Source of the DNA: an uncultured Clostridium sp.
Lineage (GTDB): Bacteria; Bacillota_A; Clostridia; TANB77; CAG-508
NCBI GenBank assembly: GCA_947244675.1
Contig: CAMXLV010000069.1
Span: 1 to 9,268 of the forward strand
Direction: 5' to 3'
Length of the DNA stretch: 9,268 nt
Shown here: one piece after another, positions 1 to 7,964 of the stretch
Layout of the letters: each line of letters starts with the position of its first letter
How positions within the stretch are numbered: position 1 is the first letter of the stretch
Notes under the pieces: model-generated
Told to the model about the DNA's origin: nothing
Databases searched by the model: none
What the model saw: the letters and a program-made list of their open reading frames with translations, nothing else
Made by a program: the position numbers and the translations under genes

Positions 1-46
1 TAATAGTTGCTACCACTGCATTTTTGATTGAATTAGTTGAACGCAT
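1..46 (-). CDS. Partial: N-terminus of probable Wzx-type polysaccharide flippase
   Basis: Only the first 15 codons are in the window; the gene continues past base 1. The peptide reads MRSTNSIKNAVVATI. A start followed by a short polar stretch, then S-I-K-N and a small/hydrophobic run, is typical of MATE/MOP-superfamily oligosaccharide flippases in Gram-positive polysaccharide loci, which move undecaprenyl-linked repeat units across the membrane. The start is well supported by a strong ribosome binding site (TAAGGAG, 54-60) seven bases upstream, which overlaps the stop codon of the preceding GT2 gene. Context also fits: the locus has a priming transferase, glycosyltransferases and a polymerase but no flippase elsewhere in the window. 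The gene identity is inferred from 15 residues plus context, so another membrane protein cannot be excluded. Confidence 0.6.
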   Translation of the reverse strand, partial: MRSTNSIKNAVVATI

Positions 47-53
47 TTTGTAT

Positions 54-60
54 CTCCTTA
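54..60 (-). promoter_or_regulatory. Ribosome binding site of the partial flippase gene
   Basis: The minus strand reads TAAGGAG, seven bases before the ATG at 44-46. The first three bases are the TAA stop of the GT2 gene, so termination and re-initiation sites overlap. This suggests translational coupling, and it is what shows that a new gene begins in the last 46 bases of the window. Confidence 0.8.
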
Positions 61-1143
61 TTTTAATTTTATACTAATCAATTTTTTTAAAAAATTTTTA
101 AATTTAACTTTTTTTCTATATATGCTATTAGCTCTTCTATGAAGTTTTTCCCATTGCTTATTATAAATAAACATCATAAATCCTTTATTTTCATATCCAC
201 ATTTTTCAATATCCTCTTGTGTTAATTTTTTTCTTATCTTATCCACTATCTCTTGTTTTTCAATCTCTTCTTCTATTTTCTCCCTTTGCGTCTTTCCTAA
301 TTTTTCTCCTAAAAACAAGCATAAATATTGATTTGTTATTTCTCTTAAAATTCTAAGGGCTACTATTTTTTCATATTTCTTTTCTAACTTCCACTTTTCA
401 GCACAAGCAAAAAACTTGCCATAGACAAAAATAATATCTTTTAACTTTTTCTCAATTCTTTCTTTCGTATTAACTGTTGTAATACTATTTTCATTATAAC
501 GATAATGATACAAATAATCTGGCAAAAGTACTATGCTTTGTACTTTCTCTATTAAGATTAAATTGAAATATAAATCTTCTGCCATAATGAGTTCATTTGG
601 CTCTAAACTTTGCTCCATTATCTCTTTTCTAATTAGCTGACCACACATTGAATTATAATTATAAGTAGTAATAATAGTTGGATAAACCAATTCTGCAAAT
701 TGTTCCTTTTTTATATATGTTTGTTCTTCACAAAATTTTTTGAAATACAACTTTCTTTTTTGTTTTAGCATTTCCCTTACCATTCCGAATCTTACAATAT
801 CACAATCATATTTCCTAGCCACTTCCATACATTTCCAAACAGTAGTAGGATCTATCCAGTCATCAGCATCTACTAACATAATATATTTTCCTTTTGCTTG
901 CTTAATCCCCTGTTTTCTTACATAATCAGCTCCTTTATTACTAGTAAAAGAAAGGACTTTTACCCTTTTGTCTTGTCTTTCATATTCTTTTGCTACCTTT
1001 AGCGATTGATCTGTAGAAGCATCATCTATTACTAAAATTTCAATCTCTGTATATGTCTGATTTATGATACTATCCATACAATATTTTATATATTTTTCCG
1101 CATTATACATCGGAATAATAATGGAAACTATCTCCTGATTCAT
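58..1143 (-). CDS. GT2-family glycosyltransferase (EpsJ/EpsH-like)
   Basis: This 361-residue inverting GT-A glycosyltransferase probably adds one sugar from a nucleotide donor to the lipid-linked repeat unit on the cytoplasmic face of the membrane. Visible motifs are the N-terminal strand SIIIPMYNAEKYI (7-19), VIDDASTD (38-45) with the nucleotide-binding aspartates, and the DxD-type metal site VDADD (91-95). An acidic EDLYFNL follows at 189-195, the likely catalytic-base region, and then a YHYRYNENSIT block (212-222) typical of capsule GT2 enzymes. The basic, lysine-rich C-terminus (about 300-361) may be membrane-associated. The ATG at 1141-1143 is preceded by AGGTGA at 1155-1160. The gene overlaps the end of the polymerase frame by 41 bases and ends at the ribosome binding site of the next gene. 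Donor and linkage cannot be read from the sequence. Confidence 0.93.
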   Translation of the reverse strand: MNQEIVSIIIPMYNAEKYIKYCMDSIINQTYTEIEILVIDDASTDQSLKVAKEYERQDKRVKVLSFTSNKGADYVRKQGIKQAKGKYIMLVDADDWIDPTTVWKCMEVARKYDCDIVRFGMVREMLKQKRKLYFKKFCEEQTYIKKEQFAELVYPTIITTYNYNSMCGQLIRKEIMEQSLEPNELIMAEDLYFNLILIEKVQSIVLLPDYLYHYRYNENSITTVNTKERIEKKLKDIIFVYGKFFACAEKWKLEKKYEKIVALRILREITNQYLCLFLGEKLGKTQREKIEEEIEKQEIVDKIRKKLTQEDIEKCGYENKGFMMFIYNKQWEKLHRRANSIYRKKVKFKNFLKKLISIKLK

Positions 1144-2597
1144 TTTTTATCTCATCACCTTTACTTTTTCTACCAACACAGGTATAAATTATTTTATACA
1201 ATAAATAAGTGGTAACTATATACCAAACAAAATAACGAAAAATAGGATTAATCGTATTTCTTACTGTCCAAATAATTTGAATACATATGGTTGCATATAA
1301 TGGATAGATCATTTTATTGGTTTCATTTTTACTTTCCATTTTTATTTGCAATTTATGCATAGCAAAACCAATTATCCCCATCCCTAAAATAGAAAACATT
1401 CCAAAATTAGCATACAAATCTTCTACCACAGATCCACCAAATGCCAATCCATAATATTGTGATACTTCTTCTTGTATATCTCCAAAAACTTTTGATTTAC
1501 TAAGTTCACTGCCTAAGTTTGGAACAACGCCTCTTATTCCATACCAATAAGTAATTCCATACTTATACTCCCTATTATCTGGGAAAATACTAACTGCTGC
1601 TGCTGTTGGATAAATCGCTGTCCCCATTTCATTAACAGCTGTTGAAATTGGATTTTCTTTTACAGTATCTACTATAATTTTATCAATATTACCGAAGCCA
1701 CTGAGACATTGGATAACTTCTTACTTCACGAATCATAGAAATTAAAGTAGCAACTGGAATCGTTAAAATTACTATTAAAATCGCCGTTTTGGCTTTTATT
1801 TTTTTTACACAAATATGCCAAGTAATAACAATCATTAATACACTTAAAATAGGTAATCCCCTGGCTCCTAAAAAAACTTGTATTCCACTATAAAAGATAT
1901 TAATTAAAAAAATATTTCTACTTATCTTTATATTATCTTTATAAGAAACCATCAAAATCAATAATCCCATATAAAAAAATGGAATTAATCTATCTTTCCA
2001 ACTATCAATTCCTACTGTGTAATCACTATACACACTAGAATATCCTCCACTCATTACTAAAGTAAAGTCTTTCCACAAGCTTGACATTGCAAATACAATT
2101 GATATCACAATTAATAAAATAGCGACTTTTCTCATAGAAGAGAGCTGTCTTTTTTCATCCATTATATTTTTTTTCTTTTCTTCCTCTATTGTTTTTTTTG
2201 GTATCAAATTAGCAACTAATCCTCCTATATGCATTCCTAATAAACAATAAGTAGAAATAATAATAGCTTGTGCAATATTTCTTATATCTATTTCTCTGGT
2301 TAAATCATATAAATCTTCGTCTACAAAATTTATGATATATCGATTAAATACTTGTCCAAATAGAAAAACTATAAAAAAAACTAGATAGAGAAAAAATAAA
2401 TTATAACATTTTATTTTTTCTCTTAGTGCAGTTACTACTACATAAATAGATACAACAAGTGCTATCCAAGAAACTTCTACCGTTTTACTTTGTGGATCTG
2501 TCATTTCTTTTAAATTTCCATAAATTAATAACAGTATAATTAATAATGAAACACTAATGATGATAAAAGCAATATTTAGCAATTTTTCTTTTTTCAT
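1103..2597 (-). pseudogene. wzy: Wzy-type oligosaccharide repeat-unit polymerase, split by a frameshift
   Basis: Two frames make up one polymerase. The 5' part (1689-2597, 302 codons) has about nine hydrophobic segments (around residues 8-27, 43-58, 65-84, 107-132, 155-174, 202-218, two within 228-262, 269-288) and stops at TAA 1689-1691. The 3' part (open from 1720 down to 1103) continues in the +1 frame with NEMGTAIYP, a GGSVVEDLYANFG block and two or three more membrane spans. EMG, the GGS-E-Y-NFG block and 10-12 spans are family features of Wzy polymerases, which join repeat units on the outer face of the membrane. Rejoined, the protein would be about 496 residues, normal for the family. 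The start at 2595-2597 has AAGGAT about ten bases upstream. It may be a real inactivating mutation, a sequence error or recoding. The 3' end overlaps the GT2 gene by 41 bases. Confidence 0.85.
1691..1720 (-). other. Frameshift interval within the polymerase gene
   Basis: In the minus-strand frame of the 5' half, translation ends at TAA (1689-1691). In the frame of the 3' half, the nearest upstream stop is TAA at 1721-1723. The switch must therefore occur in the 30 bases between, and it needs one base skipped or removed. No run of identical bases longer than two occurs there, so simple homopolymer slippage or miscalling is not the obvious cause. The 5' frame ends SYPMSQWLR; the other frame reads SGFGNIDK across the same place, so the original junction was probably near MS/GFGN. 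Confidence 0.85.
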
Positions 2598-2622
2598 TTT
2601 GTCTTTATCCTTTCTCTTTGGT

Positions 2623-3714
2623 TTATTTTAAATAATATGTCATTAGTTTTTTGGCTACTTCTTTAATATCATATTGTGCCTTTGCAATGAATGGATAAGT
2701 ATTTTCTCTTTGATATTCTTTATTTTCTAAAATAACTTTTGCCCATTGCTTCGGAGATATTGTTAAAGGCAAAAATGTTACTAAATCTGTTATTTTTACT
2801 TCTTTTGTTATTGTCTCAGAAGCAAATATTTTAAGCCCAGCTGATTGTGCTTCTATTAAAACAACAGGTAGTCCTTCATGCCAAGAAGGAAAAACAAATA
2901 AATCCATGGCTTGCATAATTTCATTAACATCTGATCTTGTATTGAAAAAAGAGACTTTATCTTCTAATTTCTTTTCTTGTACCTTTGTTTTGATTGTCTC
3001 TTGTAATTCGCCAACTCCTACTAAAAACAATTTTACATTTTCTTGTTGTTTTGCTATCTCTTCAAACACATCAATCAAAAATTCATGATTTTTTTGATAA
3101 TTAAATCTTCCTATATGTAAAATAGCTATTTCATTTTCTTCTATTCCTAGTTTTTTTCTTATTTCAATACGTTTTTGTGGTTGAAAAATATATTTTGAAA
3201 TATCCATAGCATTTGGAATTAGCTCAAATGGATTTTTTCCATACACATATTTTCCTGCCTCAGTGGAACAAGCAAAACATTTCGTTGTAATTTTATCAAT
3301 CTTTCTTTGATTCCATTTGTTTAAAAAGTTATGTATTTTTCCTTTTTGATAAGTATTATGGGCATGCATAAATCTTTTTTCTATCCCATACTTCTTAGCC
3401 ATTTTTAATGGTAATATGGTAGTTAAAGAACTACTATGCATATGTACTGCCTTATAATTTTCTTTATGGTTTGCCCAAAAATTTTTCCACTCTTTGCTAT
3501 ATTGTATCACACTTTTTCTTCTAGGTGTAAAATAATAAATATTTCCACCTAATTTTTTTATTTCTTCGTCATAATCTCCCTTTTGCCTTGTATGAACTGC
3601 AAAATCAAATTGAACTTCGTTTCTATCTATATTTCGGTAAACATTCATTAAAAAAGTTTCAATTCCACCATATCCCATTTTATTTACTATATGCAAAATT
3701 CTACTCGCACTCAT
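2623..3714 (-). CDS. GT4-family glycosyltransferase, EpsF-like
   Basis: This 363-residue retaining GT-B glycosyltransferase very probably elongates the lipid-linked repeat unit in the cytoplasm. The N-terminal acceptor domain starts with ILHIVNKMGYGGIETFLMN (6-24), the G-G-x-E-T signature of EpsF-type enzymes, followed by QFDFAV (35-40), GDYDEEIKKLGG (46-57) and HAHNT (117-121). The C-terminal donor-binding domain has LHIGRFNYQKNHEFLI (199-214), LVGVGEL (231-237) and the E-x7-E pair E280/E288 in HEGLPVVLIEAQSAGL. The length is normal and both lobes are complete. It starts 14 bases inside the upstream GT4 gene, with GGGAG about ten bases before the ATG, so translation is probably coupled. A 25-base gap containing a ribosome binding site separates it from the polymerase. 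Sugar specificity cannot be inferred. Confidence 0.93.
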   Translation of the reverse strand: MSASRILHIVNKMGYGGIETFLMNVYRNIDRNEVQFDFAVHTRQKGDYDEEIKKLGGNIYYFTPRRKSVIQYSKEWKNFWANHKENYKAVHMHSSSLTTILPLKMAKKYGIEKRFMHAHNTYQKGKIHNFLNKWNQRKIDKITTKCFACSTEAGKYVYGKNPFELIPNAMDISKYIFQPQKRIEIRKKLGIEENEIAILHIGRFNYQKNHEFLIDVFEEIAKQQENVKLFLVGVGELQETIKTKVQEKKLEDKVSFFNTRSDVNEIMQAMDLFVFPSWHEGLPVVLIEAQSAGLKIFASETITKEVKITDLVTFLPLTISPKQWAKVILENKEYQRENTYPFIAKAQYDIKEVAKKLMTYYLK

Positions 3715-4885
3715 TTAACTTAATCTCCCTTAACATTTTATCATAAAATTCATTTCTTTTATTATCTAATTGCTCTTTTTGAAATTCCAAACTCTTATAA
3801 AAATTTCTTTTTGCCATCTCTTCCATTTTTTCGCTATTTGTAATTAATTTTTCTATTTTCTCTCTTAATTGTTTCTCATCTCTTTTGTTAATTAACATTT
3901 CTGGATCTAATAGTTCTGGAATCCCTCCTACTTTTGTTCCTATCGTTGGACAAGCTCTACTCATTGCCTCTATTAATGCTCTTGGCATTCCTTCTGTTAA
4001 ACTTGGTATTAAATAAATATCAATCTCATCTAACCACTTATTTACTTCTTCATGTGGAAGTACACCATCAAAAACTAATTGATTTTCTACTTCATATTTT
4101 TTTGCCATAGCTATCCAACGTTTCTGATCTCCTGTTCCTAATAAATGTAATTCCACATTCCATTTACCTTTTAATTGAGAAATTGCTTTTATTGCTGTTT
4201 CATGTCCTTTAAAATTTACATTTAAAGAACCAATCATCCCTAATTTATATACATTTTCTTTCTTTTCTTGTTTTTCTCTTATTTTTTTTATTCTTCTTTC
4301 TAAATTTTCCTCTTCTATTGTTGGTATATCAACATCAGAACATCCTATTATCTTATTTTTATTGGGATATCTTTTTTGTAAAAATTCATTAGAAACATAG
4401 GTAACAAATTTAGCTTTTTTTATCTCATATTTATTGATCCAAGCAAAAATAGGGGCTACTATTTTTTTACTTATTTTTCCGTAATTCCATAAAGAGTCAA
4501 AAGGACATCCCACCATTTCAATAACATACTTCTTTTTTTCTTTTCTCGCTTCCTGGCAAGCTACCAACCCAATAAAACTAGGTAATCGAATGATTAAAAA
4601 ATCATGATTTTTTACATTTTCTTGTATTTTTTTTCTATCCTCTCCCCAAAACAATGATCGCAAATTTAAACTTTTTATCCCTTTAAATTCTATATTTTCT
4701 CCTGAGCAGATAGATAATTTTTTAATTTCTTCTTCTGTTTTTACAACTTCTTCTCTTGTACATAATGTTACCTTTGAGAAAAATTTTAAATATCTCTGTA
4801 GATAAGTATTTGTTAATCCCCCTGATGTATAAACTGTTTTTTGATATTTCTTTAATCTTGCATCATGAAAAAAAGCTACTTTCAT
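3701..4885 (-). CDS. GT4-family glycosyltransferase
   Basis: This 394-residue GT-B enzyme is assigned to the GT4 (Glyco_transf_1) group from its C-terminal lobe: MIGSLNVNFKGHETAIKAI (217-235), LHLLGTGDQK (247-256), VFDGVLPHEEV (271-281) and the E-x7-E pair E298/E306 in TEGMPRALIEAMSRACP, followed by GTKVGGIPELL. The N-terminal acceptor lobe is more divergent than in the two other GT4 proteins here, but keeps an SGGLTNTYLQRYL stretch (21-33) like the G-G-rich acceptor loop. It presumably adds a different sugar or linkage in repeat-unit assembly. The ATG lies two bases after the stop of the pyruvyl transferase family gene, with AAAGGA just upstream inside that gene's end. It overlaps the next GT4 by 14 bases. 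The stretch around residues 195-215 is very rich in K and E and may be a flexible linker or short coiled coil. Confidence 0.9.
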   Translation of the reverse strand: MKVAFFHDARLKKYQKTVYTSGGLTNTYLQRYLKFFSKVTLCTREEVVKTEEEIKKLSICSGENIEFKGIKSLNLRSLFWGEDRKKIQENVKNHDFLIIRLPSFIGLVACQEARKEKKKYVIEMVGCPFDSLWNYGKISKKIVAPIFAWINKYEIKKAKFVTYVSNEFLQKRYPNKNKIIGCSDVDIPTIEEENLERRIKKIREKQEKKENVYKLGMIGSLNVNFKGHETAIKAISQLKGKWNVELHLLGTGDQKRWIAMAKKYEVENQLVFDGVLPHEEVNKWLDEIDIYLIPSLTEGMPRALIEAMSRACPTIGTKVGGIPELLDPEMLINKRDEKQLREKIEKLITNSEKMEEMAKRNFYKSLEFQKEQLDNKRNEFYDKMLREIKLNECE

Positions 4886-4887
4886 TT

Positions 4888-6180
4888 TTATCTTTCCTTT
4901 TTTATTTTTTCTATCAATTCATTATATTTCAACTTAGTATGTTTTTTATATTTTTCAATCTTTTCTACCACATTATCTTTTTCCTTTTCCAATTGTTCAA
5001 ATTTCTTAGTTAATTTTTCATAAGATAATTCTCCTATTTTGATAGCATATTCTTGCATATCCATATCTTTCATAATTCCATCACCTTTGTTACCTCCATA
5101 GGTAATTGCAATAGCTGGCACATCTTGCTCTACCGAAAAGATAACAGAATGAAATCTTGTCCCTATGATAAATTCGCATTTAGCATAAAGTGCTTTTAAA
5201 TCATAACAATCTAAATCATCATTTTCGATTATTTGGTAAGACTCTTTTTTTGGTATTAATTGTGTAATTTCTTTGATACATAAAGCATCATTTTCATGAT
5301 CATTCACAGCTCTTGTATGAACTACAAATAAAGGAGTATATCCTTTATCATTCAAATATTCAGCAAATTTAACAAATGTATTTTTATAAGCTTCATATTT
5401 TTCTTTTGGATTACTATATTGATAAAATCGATAAGGTCTAACTGTAATAGCTACATACTTTTTATTTTCATCTAAATTAATTTTGCTTCTTTCCTTTTTT
5501 TCTAAAAAGAATGCCAAATCAGGAAATAAGGCTATATCTTTGCCTAGTCCATTTTTGTCACCATCTGCTGATATACTTTCTCTTGCTGTTACTACACTAC
5601 ATTTGTCTAATAACTTAATTAACATCTTTTTCGTTCTCTCACTTTTAAAAGGTCCATAAGAATTTGGCATAATATATACCTTTTTCTTCATTGCCAATGC
5701 AAGTTTTATATGATAAATTTGATAATACATCGTATATAGTCCAACTAGTCCTCCTGTATAATCATGCAAAAATCCTCCACCTTTTACAAAACAAGCATCA
5801 CATTGTTCATACAATTGTATCGCTTCTCTTTTTTCTTTACTCATAAAAAGACTTGCTAATTTTCTTGTTATTTTACACAATAAAAGATGGGAAACAAAAT
5901 AATCCCAAATTGCGACTACTCCCCATTGAATTTTTATCATTTTATTATAACTAATATTATTTTTTTGTGACTTAGTAAACCTAGATGGATGTTTTAAAAT
6001 ATCTTGAAAAGTATTAAGACCATATTTTTTACATTGTGATGTTTCTCCATCTGTCATCATATATATTTGTGCATTTCCTTCATACACATTTTGTATTACT
6101 TTGCTTGTCTCTAAGACTAATGCCTGATCTCCTCTATTCAAATCAGTACAAGTTGGTATAATTAACACTTTTTTATTCAT
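4888..6180 (-). CDS. Polysaccharide pyruvyl transferase family protein
   Basis: This 430-residue protein belongs to the polysaccharide pyruvyl transferase family (CsaB/WcaK/AmsJ type, PF04230). Characterised members move pyruvate from phosphoenolpyruvate onto a sugar hydroxyl pair as a ketal, giving the polymer negative charge. Family features in order are TDLNRGDQAL (12-21), VKGGGFLHD (132-140), IMPNSYGPF (170-178), TARES (198-202), LFPDLAF (218-224), a second-lobe strand AITVRPYRF (244-252), and the hallmark FIIGTRFHSVIFS (337-349), where the Arg-x-His is the conserved catalytic-region motif. YGGNKGDGIMKDM follows (361-373). The fold is GT-B-like. It overlaps the preceding GT4 by four bases (ATGA) and has AAAGGAT seven bases before the ATG. 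Many family members in capsule loci are biochemically uncharacterised, and some may act as glycosyltransferases or on other acceptors. The family is therefore firm but the pyruvylation reaction is an inference. Confidence 0.9.
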   Translation of the reverse strand: MNKKVLIIPTCTDLNRGDQALVLETSKVIQNVYEGNAQIYMMTDGETSQCKKYGLNTFQDILKHPSRFTKSQKNNISYNKMIKIQWGVVAIWDYFVSHLLLCKITRKLASLFMSKEKREAIQLYEQCDACFVKGGGFLHDYTGGLVGLYTMYYQIYHIKLALAMKKKVYIMPNSYGPFKSERTKKMLIKLLDKCSVVTARESISADGDKNGLGKDIALFPDLAFFLEKKERSKINLDENKKYVAITVRPYRFYQYSNPKEKYEAYKNTFVKFAEYLNDKGYTPLFVVHTRAVNDHENDALCIKEITQLIPKKESYQIIENDDLDCYDLKALYAKCEFIIGTRFHSVIFSVEQDVPAIAITYGGNKGDGIMKDMDMQEYAIKIGELSYEKLTKKFEQLEKEKDNVVEKIEKYKKHTKLKYNELIEKIKKER

Positions 6181-7268
6181 ATTTCTATCCTTTCATAGAT
6201 TTTTTTATATTCTTCCAAAACATTTTCTAAATAATATTCTTTCATGCTTTCTTTTTCTTCTTTCTTTTTACTTTGCATCACTTCTTGTATCTTTTCTTTT
6301 AATTCTTCTTGATTACTTACTATATTTTCTCTTCCTACTACATCACGGTTTCCTCTACAATTAGTTGCAATTACAGGAAGCCCTGCTATTTTTGCTTCTA
6401 TTAAATTAATGGGTAATCCTTCTCGTTTAGAAGTAGAAATAGACAAATCTGAAATTTTTAGTAATTGTGGTATATCACTTCGGTAACCTAAAAATTTAAT
6501 TTCACTTTCAATTCCTAATTTTTTTGCCATTTCTTTATATTTTCCATGGAACGAATCTTTTCCTGGTAATAATACTTTTATTTTCTTATTACCTTCTTTT
6601 TTTAACATAGCAATTACTTTTAGTAGCATTTTTTGATTTTTATTTTTGTTCAACTCTGCTGGATAAATTATTACAAAGTCTTCTTGTTCTAATCCCAAGC
6701 TTTTTCTTATGTTTGTTTTTTCTTGGACTGATATTTGAAAATCAAATTTCTCAGGATCTACACCAACACCATGTACTAATTCAATTTGCTTTGTTTTAAA
6801 TTTTTTCTTAGCTAAATTATAATCTTCTTTATTAATAGTAATTAAACAATCTGTTACTTTTGCTAACATTTTTTCAACAGGATAATACATTACCCAATTA
6901 AGAAAAGATGCACCTTTAAAAAAATGAAAGCCATGAGCTGTATATATCACTTTTGTGTTATATTTCTCCCTTGCTTTCATAGCAGACAATCTTGTTACCA
7001 CACTTCCCATTGGTGTGTGACAATGAATGATATCAAATTTTTCTTCTTCTATTATTTTTTTTAGTTGTTTTATCGCTCGAAAATTATTCGTTTTGAAAGG
7101 ACTTCTTTCAAAACGAATGGTATGTTTTTTATCACAATATGAAATTTCTTCTACGCCATTTGTTGCAACATGTACCTCATATCCTTGTTGTTGAAACCAT
7201 TTCAAATATGGCAAATGGAAATGCTTAATATGAGAATCTACTGTTGCTGTAAATAATACTTTTGGCAT
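6177..7268 (-). CDS. GT4-family glycosyltransferase, EpsD/CapM-like
   Basis: This 363-residue GT-B enzyme closely resembles the EpsD/CapM-type glycosyltransferases that commonly follow the priming enzyme in Gram-positive loci, so it is a good candidate for adding the second sugar. The N-lobe shows LFTATVDSHIKHFHLPYL (5-22), IIHCHTPMGSVVTRLSAMKA (80-99), IYTAHGFHFFKGA (108-120), NWVMYYPVEKMLA (124-136) and LITINKEDYNLAKKKF (142-157). The C-lobe has IYPAELNKNKNQKMLL (201-216), FLGYRSDIPQLL (259-270) and the E-x7-E pair E283/E291 in REGLPINLIEAKIAGLPVIAT. GAGGG precedes the ATG at 7266-7268 by six bases. An in-frame ATG two codons upstream abuts that site directly and is therefore less likely. 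It lies 19 bases after the priming transferase and overlaps the next gene by ATGA. Confidence 0.94.
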   Translation of the reverse strand: MPKVLFTATVDSHIKHFHLPYLKWFQQQGYEVHVATNGVEEISYCDKKHTIRFERSPFKTNNFRAIKQLKKIIEEEKFDIIHCHTPMGSVVTRLSAMKAREKYNTKVIYTAHGFHFFKGASFLNWVMYYPVEKMLAKVTDCLITINKEDYNLAKKKFKTKQIELVHGVGVDPEKFDFQISVQEKTNIRKSLGLEQEDFVIIYPAELNKNKNQKMLLKVIAMLKKEGNKKIKVLLPGKDSFHGKYKEMAKKLGIESEIKFLGYRSDIPQLLKISDLSISTSKREGLPINLIEAKIAGLPVIATNCRGNRDVVGRENIVSNQEELKEKIQEVMQSKKKEEKESMKEYYLENVLEEYKKIYERIEI

Positions 7269-7287
7269 TTCATCCCTCTTTCTTAAA

Positions 7288-7956
7288 TTATATTGCTTCT
7301 TTATATCTTTCTTCTATGTATAAGCTATTTTGCAAAGTATTTTGAAAATTATGAATTTTTAATTCTAAAATTTCTTGCTTAATTCCTTGTTCTGTAATTT
7401 CTGCATTGCTTTCTAATAATACTGTTTTAATTGATTCCATTACAATTTTAACATCTAAAGCTAAACTCATATTTTCTACATATTCTAAATCATAATTTAC
7501 TTTTTTAAAAATACTAATTCCATTTCTTCCTTTTACTTGTGCTAAACCAGATATTCCTGGCAAAACATCAGCTCTTCTTTTTTGGTTATCTGTAAACCAA
7601 TCATAATATTCTGGAATCCATGGTCTAGGCCCAATAAAACTCATTTCACCTTTTATAATGTTTAATAATTGTGGTAATTCATCTAAGCTTGTCTTTCTAA
7701 TAAATTTACCAACTTTGGTTACCATTTGTTCATGTGTTAATTTTCCATCTAGCTCTTTTCTTTTGGTTTTCATAGAGCGAAATTTATAAACATTAAATAC
7801 CTTTAATCCTTTTCCCATACGTTGTGATTTATAGATAACTGGATCTCCATCTTCTATTTTTATTGCTATTGCAACCATTAACATTGGAATTGCAAAAATG
7901 ATTAAACATAGGATAGCCATGATAACATCTAGTATTCTTTTTACTTTTTCATACAT
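7288..7956 (-). CDS. Priming undecaprenyl-phosphate sugar-1-phosphate transferase (monotopic PGT)
   Basis: This enzyme starts repeat-unit synthesis by transferring a sugar-1-phosphate from a UDP-sugar to undecaprenyl phosphate at the inner membrane face. In a 222-residue frame it has KRILD (6-10), a single hydrophobic helix (about 9-33) with P24 as the likely re-entrant break, KFRSM (58-62), KTSLDELPQLLNIIKGEMSFIGPRP (88-112 region) with the catalytic Asp-Glu dyad D92/E93, and LPGISGLAQVKGRN (132-145). These are the marks of a small, PglC-like monotopic PGT without the extra membrane domain of WbaP-type enzymes. The start at 7954-7956 is chosen because GGAGG (7965-7969) sits eight bases upstream. 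The in-frame ATG at 7971 has no such site and itself contributes the G of GGAGG. About 40 residues follow the last conserved helix, a tail longer than the minimal core. Sugar specificity is unknown. Confidence 0.94.
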   Translation of the reverse strand: MYEKVKRILDVIMAILCLIIFAIPMLMVAIAIKIEDGDPVIYKSQRMGKGLKVFNVYKFRSMKTKRKELDGKLTHEQMVTKVGKFIRKTSLDELPQLLNIIKGEMSFIGPRPWIPEYYDWFTDNQKRRADVLPGISGLAQVKGRNGISIFKKVNYDLEYVENMSLALDVKIVMESIKTVLLESNAEITEQGIKQEILELKIHNFQNTLQNSLYIEERYKEAI

Positions 7957-7964
7957 TCTTTTTT

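Noticed and set aside
740..925. Plus-strand open frame of 61 codons
   Set aside because: It lies antisense inside the GT2 gene, has no ribosome binding site or recognisable motif, and is a by-product of the conserved coding frame on the other strand.
1103..1627. Treating the 174-codon frame as an independent small membrane protein starting at 1627
   Set aside because: The frame is open 31 codons further upstream with polymerase-like sequence, the ATG at 1625-1627 has no clear ribosome binding site, and the EMG motif straddles that ATG as an internal part of the polymerase.
2906..3088. Plus-strand open frame of 60 codons
   Set aside because: Antisense to the donor-binding domain of the EpsF-like gene; composition is that of a complement of lysine-rich coding sequence, with no independent support.
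4756..5013. Plus-strand open frame of 85 codons rich in Phe and Leu, resembling a membrane peptide
   Set aside because: It spans the junction of two well-supported minus-strand genes. Its hydrophobicity arises because Lys/Glu codons (AAA, GAA) read as TTT and TTC on the complement. No start signal was seen.
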